Below, one piece after another: positions 17,541 through 25,630 of a stretch of DNA of 64,000 nt (the stretch's first letter is position 1; each line of letters opens with the position of its first letter). The stretch is from Skermanella aerolata KACC 11604 (lineage in GTDB: Bacteria > Pseudomonadota > Alphaproteobacteria > Azospirillales > Azospirillaceae): assembly GCF_000936425.1 (NCBI RefSeq), contig NZ_AVFK01000027.1:1-64000 (forward strand), written 5' to 3'. The notes under the pieces were generated by a model that ran no database searches, had not been told where the DNA came from, and was given only the letters and a program-made list of their open reading frames with translations. The translations under genes were made by a program, and so were the position numbers.

Positions 17541-18086
17541 TCAGGTCCGCTGGTAAAGATCCTGGAACCAGCGCAGCCGGGCTTCAACCTGTGCAATGTC
17601 ATGGTCGAGCCATTCGGTCAGGTGTCCGGACTCGCCCTCGTGATGGCGGCGCAGGTCCTGAAGGCGCGCCAGTTCCGTCTCGTACAGGTCAGCGAGCAGA
17701 TCGATCTGGTCCTGACGGTCCTGATGGTCGAGGAGGTGCAGGAAGCGGAGCTTGAGTGTGATGATCAGCTTGTTGAGGTCGTCAGACGACGGCGCACGGA
17801 TGTTCGAGCGCATCAGCGTCTCGAATTCCTTCTTGCCGGCCGGCGTAACCGTCAGGACGGCATTATCTTCCATGCCGGTACCGTCGAGCGCTTCGATCAG
17901 GCCGTCATAGCGCAGCAGTTCCAGCGAAGTTCCCATCAAATCGAGCGACGGGCCGACGATGCGGCTGGTGAAGTGCCGGATGGCGCCTGCTAGATCGGCA
18001 TAACGCAGTGAGCCAGCCTGGCTCAACGTTCCGAGAACGGCGAGGCGGACCGCCTCTTTCGGCATCAGTGAATTGTCGCGATACAT
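17541..18086 (-). CDS. PadR-like transcriptional regulator
   Basis: 181 residues from ATG 18086, chosen because GAGGGAG lies 7 bases upstream; a longer in-frame form would start at 18140. The N-terminal part (about 8-95) is a winged helix of PadR type (MPKEAVRLAVLGTLSQAG, then a wing with LTVTPAGKKEFETLM). The C-terminal half is a long helical region (about 105-180) like the PadR/AphA dimerisation part. PadR proteins often repress nearby genes in response to aromatic acids; no obvious target is adjacent. A secreted-protein gene diverges from it. Confidence 0.72.
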   Translation of the reverse strand: MYRDNSLMPKEAVRLAVLGTLSQAGSLRYADLAGAIRHFTSRIVGPSLDLMGTSLELLRYDGLIEALDGTGMEDNAVLTVTPAGKKEFETLMRSNIRAPSSDDLNKLIITLKLRFLHLLDHQDRQDQIDLLADLYETELARLQDLRRHHEGESGHLTEWLDHDIAQVEARLRWFQDLYQRT

Positions 18087-18266
18087 GGTGCCACTCCCTC
18101 GAAACGTTATGAGCAACGTCATCGTCTCGATTACCAACATAGTGCGTCACTTCGCCAATGTCCATAGATGACTTTGCGACGCATTCTCAAAAATTGGCCG
18201 GGAACGTCCGATGGCGGTGTCCTGTTGGGGAGGAAACTAGATCAATTGCCTGAACGGAGACAAGCC

Positions 18267-18593
18267 GTGACGATCAAATCAGTCCTGACAGCCGCCGCAC
18301 TGGCGACGCTCATAGCATCGCCGGGCTTCGCTCAGGTCGCCCCCGATATGGGCGGACGAGAGCCGCTAGATCAGAAGGAAGGCGTCCAAACCCCTGAAAC
18401 GCTTGGGGCTGGACGCTCCCAGGCCGGTCCGGAGGGCGGCCACCTTGCACGGCCCGCCGATCCGCACGTTCAGGCTGAGGGCCATCGTCAGCCCGGCACT
18501 ATCAAGGAAGGCGATACGGCTGCGACGAGCGTCAAGCCGCCTCCTGGCTCCAGCTCACAAGGCTCCAGCGAGGAAGAAGCCAAGCAGAAATAA
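18267..18593 (+). CDS. Small secreted protein of unknown function
   Basis: 108 residues if started at GTG 18267, which has ACGGAG 7 bases upstream. The first 23 residues form a signal peptide (VTIKSVLTAAALATLIASPGFAQ, with A-Q cleavage). The mature part is low-complexity and rich in Gly, Pro, Glu and Ser, with no cysteines and no known domain. A longer frame from 18168 would bury the signal peptide and is rejected. I do not recognise a family. Confidence 0.6.
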   Translation: MTIKSVLTAAALATLIASPGFAQVAPDMGGREPLDQKEGVQTPETLGAGRSQAGPEGGHLARPADPHVQAEGHRQPGTIKEGDTAATSVKPPPGSSSQGSSEEEAKQK

Positions 18594-18629
18594 TTTTCGC
18601 TTGGCCTCAAGGTTGGAGGAAAAGACCGG

Positions 18630-18657
18630 GGCGGCCTGAGAAATCAGGCCGCCTTCT
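18630..18657. terminator. Bidirectional hairpin between the secreted-protein gene and hemA
   Basis: GGCGGCCTGA (18630-18639) pairs perfectly with TCAGGCCGCC (18644-18653) around a GAAA loop, followed by TTCTTC. The right arm contains the hemA stop codon, so the hairpin serves the converging ends of both genes. The T tract is weak. Confidence 0.65.
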
Positions 18658-19861
18658 TCAGTTCAAGGCGACTCCAGACGTCCAGCAGGGCGTCGATCAG
18701 GTGGTCCATGTCGGCGTCGGTGTGGAGCGGACCGGGGGTGATCCGGAGCCGTTCCGTGCCGCGCGGCACCGTGGGGTAGTTGATCGGCTGGACGTAGATG
18801 TTGTGCCGCTCCAGCAGATCGTCGCTGGCCTGCTTGCACAGGCGTGGGTCGCCGACCAGGACAGGGACGATGTGGCTGACCGACGGCATCACCGGCAGAC
18901 CGGCATCGGACAGAGCCTGCTTCAGCTTGGCGGCGCGTTCCTGCTGAGCCGCGCGCTCGGTCCCGCTCTGCTTGAGATAACGGACGCTGGCGAGCGCACC
19001 GGCCGCCACCGACGGGGTCAGCGAGGTGGTGAAGATGAAGCCGGCGGCGAAGCTGCGGACGACGTCCACAAGCGCCGACGATCCGGTGATGTAGCCGCCC
19101 ATCACGCCGAAGGCCTTGCCGAGCGTGCCTTCGATGATGGTCAGCCGGTGCATGACTCCGTCGCGCTCGGCGACGCCGGCGCCGCGCGGTCCGTACATGC
19201 CGACGGCATGGACCTCGTCCAGGTAGGTCATCGCGCCATGCTTTTCCGCAACCGAACAGAGTTCGTCGAGCGGTGCGATATCGCCGTCCATCGAATAGAC
19301 GGATTCGAATGCCACTAGCTTCGGCCGGTCGGCGGGCAGGCGGCTGAGCAACTGGTCGAGATGTTCGGGGTCGTTGTGGCGGAAGACGTATTTCTCGGCG
19401 CCCGATTGCCGGATGCCCTCGATCATCGAATTGTGGTTCAGGGCGTCGGACAGGATCACGCAGTTAGGCAGCAGCTTGCCCAGCGTGCTGAGCGTCGCCT
19501 GGTTGGAGATGTAGCCCGAGGTGAACAGCAGGGCCGCTTCCTTGCCGTGCAGGTCGGCCAACTCGCGTTCCAGCAGCACGTGGTAGTGGTTGGTGCCGGA
19601 GATGTTGCGGGTGCCGCCGGCCCCGGCGCCGCAGGTGTCCAGCGCCGCGTGCATGGCGTCCAGCACGACCCGGTTCTGGCCCATGCCCAGGTAGTCGTTG
19701 CTGCACCAGACGGTGACTTCCTGAACTTCGCCGGTGACGGAGTCGTAATGCTTCGCCTTGGGGAAGTTGCCTGCCCGGCGTTCCAGATCGGCGAAGACGC
19801 GGTATCGGCCTTCACGCTTCAGATTGTCGATCTGGGTCCGAAAGAAGGCTTCATAATCCAT
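18644..19861 (-). CDS. hemA: 5-aminolevulinate synthase
   Basis: 405 residues, the usual length of alphaproteobacterial ALA synthase. It condenses glycine with succinyl-CoA to give 5-aminolevulinate, the first step of tetrapyrrole synthesis (C4 pathway), in the cytosol with PLP. Visible features: [12 protein letters not shown] near residue 52, [40 protein letters not shown], and the PLP lysine in [15 protein letters not shown]. Use of this gene rather than glutamyl-tRNA reductase fits an alphaproteobacterium. hemN and cobA elsewhere in the window belong to the same wider pathway. Confidence 0.96.
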   Translation of the reverse strand: MDYEAFFRTQIDNLKREGRYRVFADLERRAGNFPKAKHYDSVTGEVQEVTVWCSNDYLGMGQNRVVLDAMHAALDTCGAGAGGTRNISGTNHYHVLLERELADLHGKEAALLFTSGYISNQATLSTLGKLLPNCVILSDALNHNSMIEGIRQSGAEKYVFRHNDPEHLDQLLSRLPADRPKLVAFESVYSMDGDIAPLDELCSVAEKHGAMTYLDEVHAVGMYGPRGAGVAERDGVMHRLTIIEGTLGKAFGVMGGYITGSSALVDVVRSFAAGFIFTTSLTPSVAAGALASVRYLKQSGTERAAQQERAAKLKQALSDAGLPVMPSVSHIVPVLVGDPRLCKQASDDLLERHNIYVQPINYPTVPRGTERLRITPGPLHTDADMDHLIDALLDVWSRLELKKAA

Positions 19862-20056
19862 GGCGCGTGATCCGTAGGTTCTCTTTTTTCAACAACGTGT
19901 CAGAATCGGACACTTTATGGAACAGGTAAATCGTCGAAGACGCGGCGCACCGTGGCAGCTTGTCGCGTCTCCGACTTTCACCTGACGCTGAAAGTGGACC
20001 GTTCCGTCCAAACAGCATTGATTTCGATCAAAACGAGTGATCGAAGGGCGCCGCCA

Positions 20057-21460
20057 TCAGGCAACGGCGGCCAGCCCCTTGTCGGTGACGAAACTCACCG
20101 TATCGTCCAAGGCTTTCCCGAACTTTGCCACCAGTTCGTCCAGTTCGGCCGAGGTGATGATCAGGGGTGGCGAGAAGCCGATGGTGTCGCCCATGGCCCG
20201 GACGATCAGGCCGTGCTCCTGGGCGAACCGGGCGACATGAGCGCCGATCGCCACCTTCGGGTCGAACGGCGCCTTGGTCGCCTTGTCTGCGACGATCTCG
20301 ACGCCCGCGATCAGGCCGATGCCGCGAACTTCGCCGACCAGCGGGTGGTTCCGGAAGCGCCGTAGGCCGTCCTGGAGGTGTGGGGCCACCGTCCGGACAT
20401 GACTGACGATATCGCGCTCCTCGTAGATCTTCAGCGTCTCCAGCGCCACCGCCGCCGAAACCGGGTGGCCGGAATAGGTGTAGCCGTGGCCGAAGGTCCC
20501 GATCTTTTCCGACTGGCGGACCATCGCCTGGTAGATCGGCTCGGAGATCATGACGGCGGCGATCGGCAGATAGGCGGAGGAGAGCGCCTTGGCGACCGTG
20601 ATGATGTCGGGCTGAAGGTTGTAGGTCTGCGTCCCGAACATCGACCCGGTGCGCCCGAACCCGCAGATCACCTCGTCCGCGATGAACAGGATGTCGTAGC
20701 GTTTTAGCACCGGCTGGATCTTGTCGAAGTAGGTTGCCGGCGGAACGATGACGCCGCCGGCACCCATGACGGGCTCCGCGATGAAGGCGGCGATGGTTTC
20801 CGGCCCTTCGGCCAGGATGAGCTGTTCGAGCTGGTCGGCCAGCCGGGTCGCGAAATCTTCCTCCGTCTCGCCTTCCTGACCGTAGCGGTAGAAGTGCGGG
20901 CAGTCGGTGTGAAGGATGCCGGCGATCGGCAGGTCGAAGTCGCGGTGCAGGTGCGGCAGGCCGGTCAGGCTGGCCGAGGCCACGGTCACGCCGTGATAGC
21001 CCTTCTGCCGGGCAATGATCTTCTTCTTATGCGGGCGGCCCAGCGCGTTGTTGTAGTACCAGACCAGCTTGACGACAGTATCGTTGGCTTCGGAACCCGA
21101 ATTGGTGAAGAACACCTTAGACATCGGAACCGGCGCTATCTTGATCAGCGCTTCCGCCAGATCGATGCCGGGATCGTGAGCCTTGTGGGTGAAGGCATGG
21201 TAGAACGGCAGCTTCCGCAACTGCCGGGTGGCGGCTTCCACCAGCCGTTCCTCGCCGAAGCCCAGGGAAGTACACCACAGACCGGCCATGCCTTCTATAT
21301 AGGCCTTGCCGCTGTCGTCGAAGACATGGACGCCTTCGCCGCGCTCTATCACCAGCGGACCGACATCCTCGTGGGTCTTCAGGTTGGTGTAAGGGTGCAG
21401 ATAGTAGGCCTTGTCACGGCTTGCCGCCGAGTTGCCGATCCCGCTGGTCATTTCGGTCAT
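20057..21460 (-). CDS. PLP-dependent class III aminotransferase (omega-amine:pyruvate type)
   Basis: 467 residues. Class III aminotransferase features: FFTNSGSEANDTVVKL (about 118-133), KGYHGVT, the DEVICGFGRTG motif and the PLP lysine in ITVAKALSSAYLPI. The closest types are putrescine/cadaverine:pyruvate or omega-amino acid:pyruvate transaminases, also annotated loosely as aspartate aminotransferase family. The amine substrate cannot be told from sequence. It stands alone, 195 bases upstream of hemA on the same strand; a promoter for hemA could lie between. Confidence 0.88.
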   Translation of the reverse strand: MTEMTSGIGNSAASRDKAYYLHPYTNLKTHEDVGPLVIERGEGVHVFDDSGKAYIEGMAGLWCTSLGFGEERLVEAATRQLRKLPFYHAFTHKAHDPGIDLAEALIKIAPVPMSKVFFTNSGSEANDTVVKLVWYYNNALGRPHKKKIIARQKGYHGVTVASASLTGLPHLHRDFDLPIAGILHTDCPHFYRYGQEGETEEDFATRLADQLEQLILAEGPETIAAFIAEPVMGAGGVIVPPATYFDKIQPVLKRYDILFIADEVICGFGRTGSMFGTQTYNLQPDIITVAKALSSAYLPIAAVMISEPIYQAMVRQSEKIGTFGHGYTYSGHPVSAAVALETLKIYEERDIVSHVRTVAPHLQDGLRRFRNHPLVGEVRGIGLIAGVEIVADKATKAPFDPKVAIGAHVARFAQEHGLIVRAMGDTIGFSPPLIITSAELDELVAKFGKALDDTVSFVTDKGLAAVA

Positions 21461-22066
21461 TTTTTACTCTTCAAGTTCCGATCCGGCTTGATCCCTATGG
21501 TCAGATTGTACGTCGGGCGAACCTTGGCAACCAAGCAAGTTCGGAGCGGACCGGCTATGCGGGGGTCGGGAAGGGGGTGTTTACATCCCCCCTCAGGGAC
21601 GTGGATGTCATCATTTGTCTACATCGCCGCCGGTGCGGGCCGAATGTCGGGCCGCTTATGGTAGCGCATATCGCTTAAGGTTCCGTTAGTGGGACGCGAC
21701 ATCCAAGGCGCTGTAATTCCTTATCGAGGGCGGGCATGAGGCGTCATTATGGCGAAGATCAACGTAATCGCCCGATCCGGATATATTGGTGATTTTCAAG
21801 GACTGGTTGATCCTGTTAACATCGCGGAGTGTGCTGGCGACTGAGCTCGGATAGTGAATTCAAGTTCAAGGTAGGGTTGAGGATGAATACGATTACTTGT
21901 TACTCAAGTCGGAGTTTAAAATTTGGGCACTCTGCTCATTGCAAGGCAGATCGTGATTTAGAGAACTTGCTCAGGTGAGACATCGGTAGTGGGGTTGGTA
22001 GCCGACCGGTGCGCCGGTTGCTGGCCTGCGGGGAACACGATCAGGACTTCACCGGGAGATTTCGAC
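21461..22066. other. 606-base intergenic region, no supported gene
   Basis: No frame here has both a good start and a family resemblance. Two 31-codon frames (ATG 21749 and ATG 21883) lack proper ribosome sites. A G/C-rich hairpin, GGGGGTG with CATCCCCC, sits near 21574-21593. GC content drops in the second half (21740-21970), suggesting promoter sequence for the downstream glycosyltransferase or decayed sequence. Confidence 0.4.
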
Positions 22067-23245
22067 TTGTCCTTACAGCATAACGACGCCTTCGCCCTGC
22101 ACCGTGCCCTGGACGCGTCGGCCGTGACGCCGGTGGCGGAGACCCAGGAGACTTTTCCCCGGATCGCCTTTTTCCTGCAGGACCTTTATGGCGGCGGCGC
22201 CGAGCGCGTAATGCTGGCCTTGGCGAGTGGGATCGCCCGGCGTGGATTTGCGGTGGATCTGGTGCTGGTGCGTCGTCAGGGCGCCTATGTCGACGACATC
22301 CCGGCAAACATCCGGGTGGTCGAGTTGGGTACCAAGCGGACCGTCAACAGCGTTGCGGCGCTGGCCCGCTATCTCCGGCGCGAACGGCCCGCCGTGCTTC
22401 TGACGGCTCTCGTCCATGTCAATATCGCGGCCCTGCTGGCGAGTTTGCTGGCGCGGGTCGGGACCCGGCTGATGGTGACGGAGCATAACCAGATCAGCCG
22501 CAACATCGCGCCTACCGCGTCGCGTACGGTGCGCATGGCCTACCGGCTGGTCCCGTTCCTTTATCCAAGGGCGGCGCGGATCATCGCGGTTTCCGACGGC
22601 GTCGCCGAGGATCTGACCAAGTTCGCCGGGATGGAGCGCGGGCGGATCGACGTCGCGCACAACCCGGTCGTGACACCCGACATGCTGGCGAAGGCGGCGC
22701 AGCCGGTCAACCACCCCTGGTTCGCCGAGGGAGAGGTGCCGGTCATCCTGGGCGTCGGCAGGCTGTCGGCGCAGAAGGACTTCGGCACGCTGCTGCGGGC
22801 CTTCGCCCTGGTCCGCGCGTCTCGCCCGATCCGGCTGGTGATCCTGGGAGAGGGGGCGTGCCGGAAAGAGCTGGAAGATTTGGTCGACGAGTTGGGGATC
22901 GCGGCGGATGTCCAGATGCCGGGCTTCGTGGACAATCCTCTCGCCTTCATGGGCAAGGCGTCGCTGTTCGCGCTGTCGTCCCGCTTCGAAGGGTTGCCGA
23001 CGGTCCTGATCGAAGCGATGGCCTGCGGGACGCCGGTTGTCGCTACCGACTGCCCCAGCGGCCCGCGCGAAATCCTGGAGGGTGGTGAGTTGGGCGGGCT
23101 GGCGCCGATCGGCGACGCCGAGGCGCTGGCGTCGGTGATCGAGCGGTCGCTGGACGATCCGGTGCCGGCGGAACGCCTGCTCGCCAAGGCGGAGGAGTTT
23201 ACGGTGGATCGCGCGGTGGACCGGTATCTGACGCTGCTGCGGTAG
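22067..23245 (+). CDS. GT4-family glycosyltransferase
   Basis: 392 residues if started at TTG 22067, which has GGGAGA 8 bases upstream; an ATG at 21989 gives 418 residues but a poor N-terminal extension. The protein has the two Rossmann domains of GT-B enzymes: FFLQDLYGGGAERVMLALASG at the N terminus (donor/acceptor loop GGAE), then VPVILGVGRLSAQKDFGTLLRAF and the retaining-GT motif SRFEGLPTVLIEAMACGTPVV with the E-x7-E pair. It likely adds a sugar to a lipid- or polysaccharide-linked acceptor. No polysaccharide cluster is nearby. Start uncertain, family secure. Confidence 0.88.
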   Translation: MSLQHNDAFALHRALDASAVTPVAETQETFPRIAFFLQDLYGGGAERVMLALASGIARRGFAVDLVLVRRQGAYVDDIPANIRVVELGTKRTVNSVAALARYLRRERPAVLLTALVHVNIAALLASLLARVGTRLMVTEHNQISRNIAPTASRTVRMAYRLVPFLYPRAARIIAVSDGVAEDLTKFAGMERGRIDVAHNPVVTPDMLAKAAQPVNHPWFAEGEVPVILGVGRLSAQKDFGTLLRAFALVRASRPIRLVILGEGACRKELEDLVDELGIAADVQMPGFVDNPLAFMGKASLFALSSRFEGLPTVLIEAMACGTPVVATDCPSGPREILEGGELGGLAPIGDAEALASVIERSLDDPVPAERLLAKAEEFTVDRAVDRYLTLLR

Positions 23246-23457
23246 AGGGGGCGGGATGAGGTTTTACTGACGCGGCTGATGTCCATCTATGCCGTCGCTG
23301 GCCAGCAAAGATAACACACGCGAGGCAATCCATATCAATAGCGCCGATGTAATTTACAGGAGAAAGTACTGTCGCTGCCACTTGCCTTAGCGTTAGTACT
23401 CATAGCAGAACGCTAATCTCTCCCGCATTGAAGCGTGGAGTGCGACAGAACGATAAA

Positions 23458-23493
23458 AAATAAAAAGGACACCGTATGGTGCCCTTTTTATTT
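23458..23493. terminator. Bidirectional intrinsic terminator
   Basis: AAATAAAAAGGACACC (23458-23473) pairs with GGTGCCCTTTTTATTT (23478-23493) around GTAT, with one mismatch. Both flanks supply T runs on the respective strand. It separates the glycosyltransferase (plus) from the converging two-gene islet (minus), ending 13 bases after the 50-residue gene. Confidence 0.85.
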
Positions 23494-23506
23494 ACCAAAC
23501 TGGCAA

Positions 23507-23659
23507 TTAGGCGGCTTTCTGAGCATCCTCAACTGGCGCAGGCGTCTCATGTCGCCAGTTTCGATGGAGGCATGACAACCCCTTCAAGTCCTTACCCAAG
23601 GACTCACCTGAGGTAATAAATGCTGTCCGGAATGCTTCGTAAAGCTCCTGATCGCTCAT
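23507..23659 (-). CDS. Small protein of unknown function, coupled to the gene upstream
   Basis: A 50-codon frame beginning MSDQELYEAFRTAF and ending ...EDAQKAA. Its ATG overlaps the TGA of the 185-residue gene as ATGA (23656-23659), which strongly supports translation. It is followed directly by a good terminator. The N-terminal half looks like an amphipathic helix; one Cys and one His-rich stretch (CLHRNWRH) occur later. No family recognised. Such small coupled partners are sometimes immunity, antitoxin or adaptor proteins, but that is only a possibility. Confidence 0.6.
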   Translation of the reverse strand: MSDQELYEAFRTAFITSGESLGKDLKGLSCLHRNWRHETPAPVEDAQKAA

Positions 23660-24213
23660 CTGATGTCTCCCGCGCGTTGCACGTTAATATTATTGATATG
23701 GAGCCACATCCCCCGAACATTGACGTCGAGTTCGGGGTGAAGTTCTTTTAACAGGCCAACTGCGCCCAAGGCGTACTGCCGATCTGTACCATTGTGCAGG
23801 TACACCTGCAAAGATGCAGAGCGCATATCTGTTCGGCACAATCGGATACCGCCAACGACATACGACGCCATGATGCTGCCGATCGCACTCGTGTCGATAT
23901 AATCGTATTTTGGAGCTAACAGGTTCCAAACCATCCGCAAAGTGGCGGCGCTAGTGTTGGGCAACTTATGATTGACATGAATCAGCCCTTCGTATGAGGG
24001 ACGCCCATCTTCTCCGACTCCTTCCAAATAGAAGATTCCATACTTACGGTCGGGAGGACTCTCTCCGGCGATCTGCTGGGCATGACTCATCATGACAGGC
24101 AGATAATCCTCTGGCTCTGACGTGCCATTATATTCAGCTATCTGTGCCAGCCATTGCTCACTGATCTGAGCAAACGAGCCGTTGATGCACGTCGCTCTCT
24201 TTAATTGATACAT
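23656..24213 (-). CDS. Hypothetical protein in an AT-richer islet
   Basis: 185 residues starting MYQLKRATCINGSF. It appears soluble, mixed alpha/beta, with no signal peptide or membrane span. The middle part (LIHVNHKLPNTSAATLRMVWNLLAPKYDYID) and a Ser/Thr-rich patch do not let me assign a family with confidence. Base composition (about half GC in the part I counted, against about two thirds in neighbours) and isolation between terminators suggest acquired DNA. It is coupled to the 50-residue gene through ATGA. Confidence 0.65.
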   Translation of the reverse strand: MYQLKRATCINGSFAQISEQWLAQIAEYNGTSEPEDYLPVMMSHAQQIAGESPPDRKYGIFYLEGVGEDGRPSYEGLIHVNHKLPNTSAATLRMVWNLLAPKYDYIDTSAIGSIMASYVVGGIRLCRTDMRSASLQVYLHNGTDRQYALGAVGLLKELHPELDVNVRGMWLHINNINVQRAGDIR

Positions 24214-24802
24214 TCTTGCAGCATCATTTTATGGTTGTTGTGGTTGATTTCAAACCTGCACTCCGCCAAAAGTGGTACCACTCGAGCCATCCATTTTGCA
24301 ACGAATTGCACACATCCAATGCCCTTCAGAATCAGGATTTTCTCACAATGCGAACTTCTGTCGCGGCTCTTGGTAGAACATCAAGTGAACGAATTCCCAC
24401 GACGTGGGCTCGTGTTTGACTGCCGCCTTATGTTAGGCCCCTTAAAACTCCCCTTTTAGTTGAAATACATGGAAGGGGCATTCATGGTAACTTACCTCTG
24501 GGGTGCAGCGATCAGTGGGTTCCATGGGAGAAAGTCGTATCCGCATTGGTCGCCGATGCATGTCCTAGCAAGTAAGACACCTAGCTTGCCGCTGTTGTGC
24601 AGGAGATAATCGAAAAAATGAACCCTGATTTCGCTTAATCAAGAAGTCATGAGAGATGCATAGAACTTGGACGAGGTGTTTATTTCGTTATTAATAATTG
24701 AAGCGCATCAGGATGAATACAAATTTGTATTGCTGAAGGTGCGAAGACGACTTAGTGAGCAATGCTAATCATTTCTACGGGCGCTTTGTCGCAGGCCGCT
24801 CT
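24214..24802. other. 589-base AT-rich region with a perfect palindrome
   Basis: No gene is supported; the short plus-strand frames from 24205 and 24216 have no ribosome site or resemblance. Counting 24601-24720 gives 43 G+C in 120 bases (36%), far below the surroundings. A perfect 16-bp palindrome AATACAAATTTGTATT lies at 24716-24731 and TTATTAATAA at 24688-24697. It contains the promoter region of the islet genes on its left and the end of cobA on its right. Confidence 0.5.
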
Positions 24803-25630
24803 TCAGGCGTGTTCGAATAACCGGCAGGTATTTGCCTGGGATGCTTCTTCGCCGGTGCGGACTTCCTTCGGGCGGTGGTCGATCACGTGGCCGATGATGA
24901 CCAGGGTCGGGCCGTCGCCCAACTCGGCAGCGGCGCGGGCGGCCAGGGTTGACAGGGTGGCGAAGCAGCGGCGTTCGGTCGGCAGCGTGCCGTTCTCGAT
25001 GGCGGCGGCTGGCGTGTCGGGGGACAGGCCGGCTTCGATCAGCTTCGCGCTGAAGTAAGGGAGCTGGGTGCGGCCCATGTAGATCGCCAGCGTGCCGTCG
25101 GGGTTGGCAAGTTTGCTCCAGTCCATCGCGTTGGTGGCGTCGTCGTCCATGCAGTGCGCGGTGACGAACTGGACGCTGCGGGAAACTCCCCGCAGGGTTA
25201 AGGGGATTTGGGACGAGGCGGCGCAGCCAAGCGCCGCCGTGACGCCGGGGACGACCGTCACTTCGATACCGTGGCGGCGCAGGTATGCCGCTTCCTCGCC
25301 GGCCCTGCCGAACATCATGGGATCGCCGCCTTTCAGGCGGACGACGCGGCGGCCCGTGAAGGCTTGTTCCAGCAACAGGGCGTTGATCTCGACCTGCTTC
25401 AGGGAGTGGCGGCCGGCGCGCTTGCCGACGGGAATGAGTTCGACGCCGGGGCGGGCGAATTCCAGCACGCCGGGGCCGACGAGATGATCGTACAGGATCA
25501 CGTCGGCATGCTTGATGGCACGGACTGCCGCCAGGGTCAGAAGCTCGACGTCGCCGGGGCCGGCGCCGACAAGGTGGACCGGGCCGGGCGGGGAGGGCAG
25601 CGCCTCAGGCGGCTTGACCGCATCGGACAT
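24803..25630 (-). CDS. cobA: Uroporphyrinogen-III C-methyltransferase (SUMT)
   Basis: 275 residues. It methylates uroporphyrinogen III at C2 and C7 with SAM to form precorrin-2, the precursor of siroheme and cobalamin. Family motifs: VHLVGAGPGDVELLTLAA (about 19-36), VILYDHLV, VVRLKGGDPMMFGRAGEE and VVPGVTAALG. Last gene of the nitrate assimilation operon; its start overlaps the nasA end by 26 bases. The position makes sense because the nitrite reductase NirB upstream needs siroheme. Confidence 0.95.
   Translation of the reverse strand: MSDAVKPPEALPSPPGPVHLVGAGPGDVELLTLAAVRAIKHADVILYDHLVGPGVLEFARPGVELIPVGKRAGRHSLKQVEINALLLEQAFTGRRVVRLKGGDPMMFGRAGEEAAYLRRHGIEVTVVPGVTAALGCAASSQIPLTLRGVSRSVQFVTAHCMDDDATNAMDWSKLANPDGTLAIYMGRTQLPYFSAKLIEAGLSPDTPAAAIENGTLPTERRCFATLSTLAARAAAELGDGPTLVIIGHVIDHRPKEVRTGEEASQANTCRLFEHA

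Noticed and set aside
21749-21978. Two 31-codon frames before the GT4 glycosyltransferase
   Set aside because: No usable ribosome site and no resemblance; composition is that of an intergenic region.
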